This document shows, in pieces, positions 62,817 to 64,000 of a stretch of DNA of 64,000 nucleotides (the first letter of the stretch is position 1; every line of letters begins with the position of its first letter). This DNA comes from Panacagrimonas sp965216845 (GTDB lineage Bacteria; Pseudomonadota; Gammaproteobacteria; Nevskiales; Nevskiaceae). Location: positions 434,001-498,000 of the forward strand of contig OZ244200.1 in NCBI GenBank assembly GCA_965216845.1, read 5' to 3'. A program made the translations under genes and the position numbers. The notes under the pieces are model-generated. The model saw nothing but the letters and a program-made list of their open reading frames with translations, made no database searches and had not been told where the DNA came from.

Positions 62817-63350
62817 GACGCGATGCTCCTGAAACAGGCCAAATGCGACTTGATGCCGATCAACTCGGCGAGAATCAGTCGAAGTGATAGAAAAACACCT
62901 TGCGGACGATCTTACCGCCCTTGACCGTGTACAGCGCGGCTTCATCCAGTTGCCGGTTCCGGTTTTCCGGCTCGAACCACATCACAGGAAAAGCGCACGA
63001 TGAAGCAATCACCGCTGGGCGGCAATCTCCTCCATGGCAGGAGATCACATCGTCATTTCCCTCCTCATGATGACGGTGCGCCGCTTATTGCGAACGCAGT
63101 GAAGCAATCCCCTACTCCACAGCCCTCAGCTTCCGCGTGCTTCCCCACATCGGCATCAGTAATTCCACACCCAACTTTTCACCTGTCTGGGCATCCAGAA
63201 TTACTGCATCGTTATTGGCGTTCGCCATTAACAATATTATCTATCTAAGATCAATTTTATAACTGACTCGTCCGCAGTGTTACTTGGGTTGGCTTGTATG
63301 AGTTTATTTGGAAGGTAACTTTCAAAGGCATAGCCATGCCAAGACAAAAG
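62817..63350. other. Non-coding region with decayed sequence
   Basis: This 534-bp gap between the cupin gene and the pilin terminator contains the SnoaL-like remnant listed below, a 38-codon minus-strand ORF (63112-63228, not convincing) and a stretch around 63035-63110 that resembles a dispersed repeat (TGATGACGGTGCG, then TGAAGCAATC). GAAGCAATC appears twice here. No real gene is supported. Confidence 0.5.
62875..62985 (-). pseudogene. SnoaL/NTF2-like C-terminal remnant
   Basis: The minus strand encodes MWFEPENRNRQLDEAALYTV followed by KGGKIVRKVFFYHFD, which has the look of the end of a SnoaL/NTF2-like protein. Only about 36 codons are in frame with an ATG or GTG, and no ribosome-binding site or N-terminal domain is present. 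It is probably a deletion remnant. Confidence 0.45.
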
Positions 63351-63376
63351 AAAACGCCGCCCGAAGGCGGCGTTTT
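63346..63376 (-). terminator. Intrinsic terminator of the pilin gene
   Basis: A perfect 11-bp stem (AAAACGCCGCC/GGCGGCGTTTT, 63351-63376) with a TTCG tetraloop on the minus strand is followed by more T residues. It lies 24 bp after the pilin stop. Confidence 0.92.
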
Positions 63377-63400
63377 CCGAAGAACTGCAGCGAGTGTGTA

Positions 63401-63823
63401 TCAGCGGCACTCGGCGGGCAGATACTTGCTCGGCATACCACCGCCACAAGCCCAGTCAACCGCACCATCGGCTGTGGCGGTTGGGGTCAGCGTCACCGTC
63501 TGGCCGTTGGCATTGGCATTGGCCAGCGCAGCTGACGTGGTCACGGTGATAACGCCGCCAGCCCCGACGTCGAGAGACGCGACATATTCCGTGGCTTGGC
63601 TAGTGCACCCAGCCTCCGCAAGCGTAGTCGGCTCCGTGCCTTCGGATTGAATGAACTCCGTGACTGAGGTCTTACAGGCGGAAGCTCCGGTAACTGCTTC
63701 CGATACCTGCGCACGAACGGTGTAGTCCTGATATGCCGGCAGCGCGATAGCGGCCAGAATGCCGATGATTGCGATGACGATCATCAGTTCGATAAGGGTA
63801 AAACCTTGTTGCGTCTTTTTCAT
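63401..63823 (-). CDS. pilA: Type IV major pilin
   Basis: This 140-residue class IVa pilin has a short leader MKKTQQG, a prepilin-peptidase site G|F, Glu5 and the hydrophobic helix TLIELMIVIAIIGILAAIAL. Two C-terminal cysteines (WACGGG, AECR) form the D-region loop, with two more inside. ATG 63823 follows AAGGAG. A sigma-54 promoter and a strong terminator frame it. It mediates twitching, adhesion or DNA uptake. Confidence 0.94.
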   Translation of the reverse strand: MKKTQQGFTLIELMIVIAIIGILAAIALPAYQDYTVRAQVSEAVTGASACKTSVTEFIQSEGTEPTTLAEAGCTSQATEYVASLDVGAGGVITVTTSAALANANANGQTVTLTPTATADGAVDWACGGGMPSKYLPAECR

Positions 63824-63870
63824 TTCGAATCTCCTTGAATATGGGTTGAGCTTGGTGCCCACCCTATGTA

Positions 63871-63886
63871 TTGCAAGTGGCGTGCC
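63871..63886 (-). promoter_or_regulatory. Sigma-54 promoter of pilA
   Basis: The minus strand reads GGCACGCCACTTGCAA, with the -24 GG and -12 GC elements ten bases apart. The site ends 48 bp before the pilin start, leaving an untranslated leader of about 35-40 bases. PilS/PilR control is usual for such promoters. Confidence 0.8.
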
Positions 63887-63962
63887 TGTTTTGGGGGCGG
63901 CATTGATTTCTTATTGAATCAATGAGTTACAGACTACCCTGGATGTGACGTCCAAAGATGAT

Positions 63963-63997
63963 AGACAATGGTTGTCAGTGGTTGACAATGATTGTCA
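63963..63997. promoter_or_regulatory. Tandem palindromes upstream of the pilA promoter
   Basis: AGACAATGGTTGTCA (63963-63977) and TGACAATGATTGTCA (63983-63997) are palindromes 20 bp apart, which puts them on one face of the helix. They lie about 80-110 bp upstream of the -24 element, the position expected for enhancer sites of a sigma-54 activator such as PilR (TTGTC-type sites). The cluster runs to the window edge. Confidence 0.6.
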
Positions 63998-64000
63998 GAT

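Noticed and set aside
62947..62970. CAGTTGCCGGTTCCGG as a degenerate heptamer array
   Set aside because: It is part of the SnoaL-like remnant reading frame and lacks a regular period.
63112..63228. 38-codon minus-strand ORF
   Set aside because: No ribosome-binding site or similarity that I can see, and it lies in apparently decayed DNA.

Overview
The window reads as a chromosome segment of a GC-rich gammaproteobacterium. Gene order and family content (a nuo operon followed by nqr, the yrfG/cysQ pair, rpmB-rpmG, a class of FbpABC iron transporter, sigma-54-driven type IV pilin) support the class; I cannot name a genus. Coding density is high and most genes sit in short operons.

Layout: (1) 1-6725, the 3' part of the nuo operon: nuoI (cut by the window edge), nuoJ, K, L, M, N. 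It is interrupted between nuoI and nuoJ by a gene for a four-helix-bundle (S23/IVP-type) protein flanked by arrays of a 7-bp repeat (CAGTTTC and its complement). A gene-less version of the same inverted array lies between nuoK and nuoL, and a single array sits between fbpA and fbpB at 59.5 kb. (2) 6842-12825, nqrABCDEF for the sodium-pumping NADH:quinone reductase. (3) 13297-21429, a type IC-like restriction-modification island: hsdM, a RhuM-family gene, hsdS with a TTEL spacer repeat, an AAA/DUF4143 ATPase and hsdR, ended by a 46-bp palindromic element flanked by TTAG. (4) 21494-26204, an RND/MMPL transporter divergent from a MarR regulator and a FadL-family outer-membrane protein. (5) 26409-33753, mixed housekeeping and secreted proteins: DUF2798, an enoyl-CoA hydratase, the short nqrM maturation gene (about 15 kb from nqrF), a CBS protein, uvrD, a small membrane protein, a cupin and two exported proteins of unknown function. 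(6) 33800-39064, an FtsN-like SPOR protein, argS, a candidate C-rich small RNA, an MscS channel, rubredoxin and rmuC.

(7) 39231-43232, an activated-methyl-cycle cluster (metK, ahcY, a GNAT gene, metF), followed by a Nudix hydrolase and thioesterase pair, a ParE-type toxin-antitoxin pair and a cNMP-binding patatin phospholipase. (8) 46714-50119, yrfG, cysQ and the methionine-salvage genes mtnC, mtnD, mtnB. With (7) this recycles both S-adenosylhomocysteine and methylthioadenosine to methionine. (9) rpmG and rpmB, a quinohaemoprotein alcohol dehydrogenase, a very large class III cyclase/AAA/TPR protein and a divergent lipoxygenase-like protein. (10) 58506-62238, a Fur-box-preceded ferric iron ABC transporter (fbpABC), then a cupin, a decayed SnoaL-like fragment and a type IV pilin with a sigma-54 promoter and upstream tandem palindromes.

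The most unusual items are the heptamer/four-helix-bundle element inside the nuo operon, which resembles a 23S rRNA intervening sequence moved into an mRNA; the structured C-rich small RNA candidate upstream of argS; the split between nqr and nqrM; and the lipoxygenase with an altered ligand set. No tRNA, rRNA, CRISPR array or complete insertion sequence was seen.
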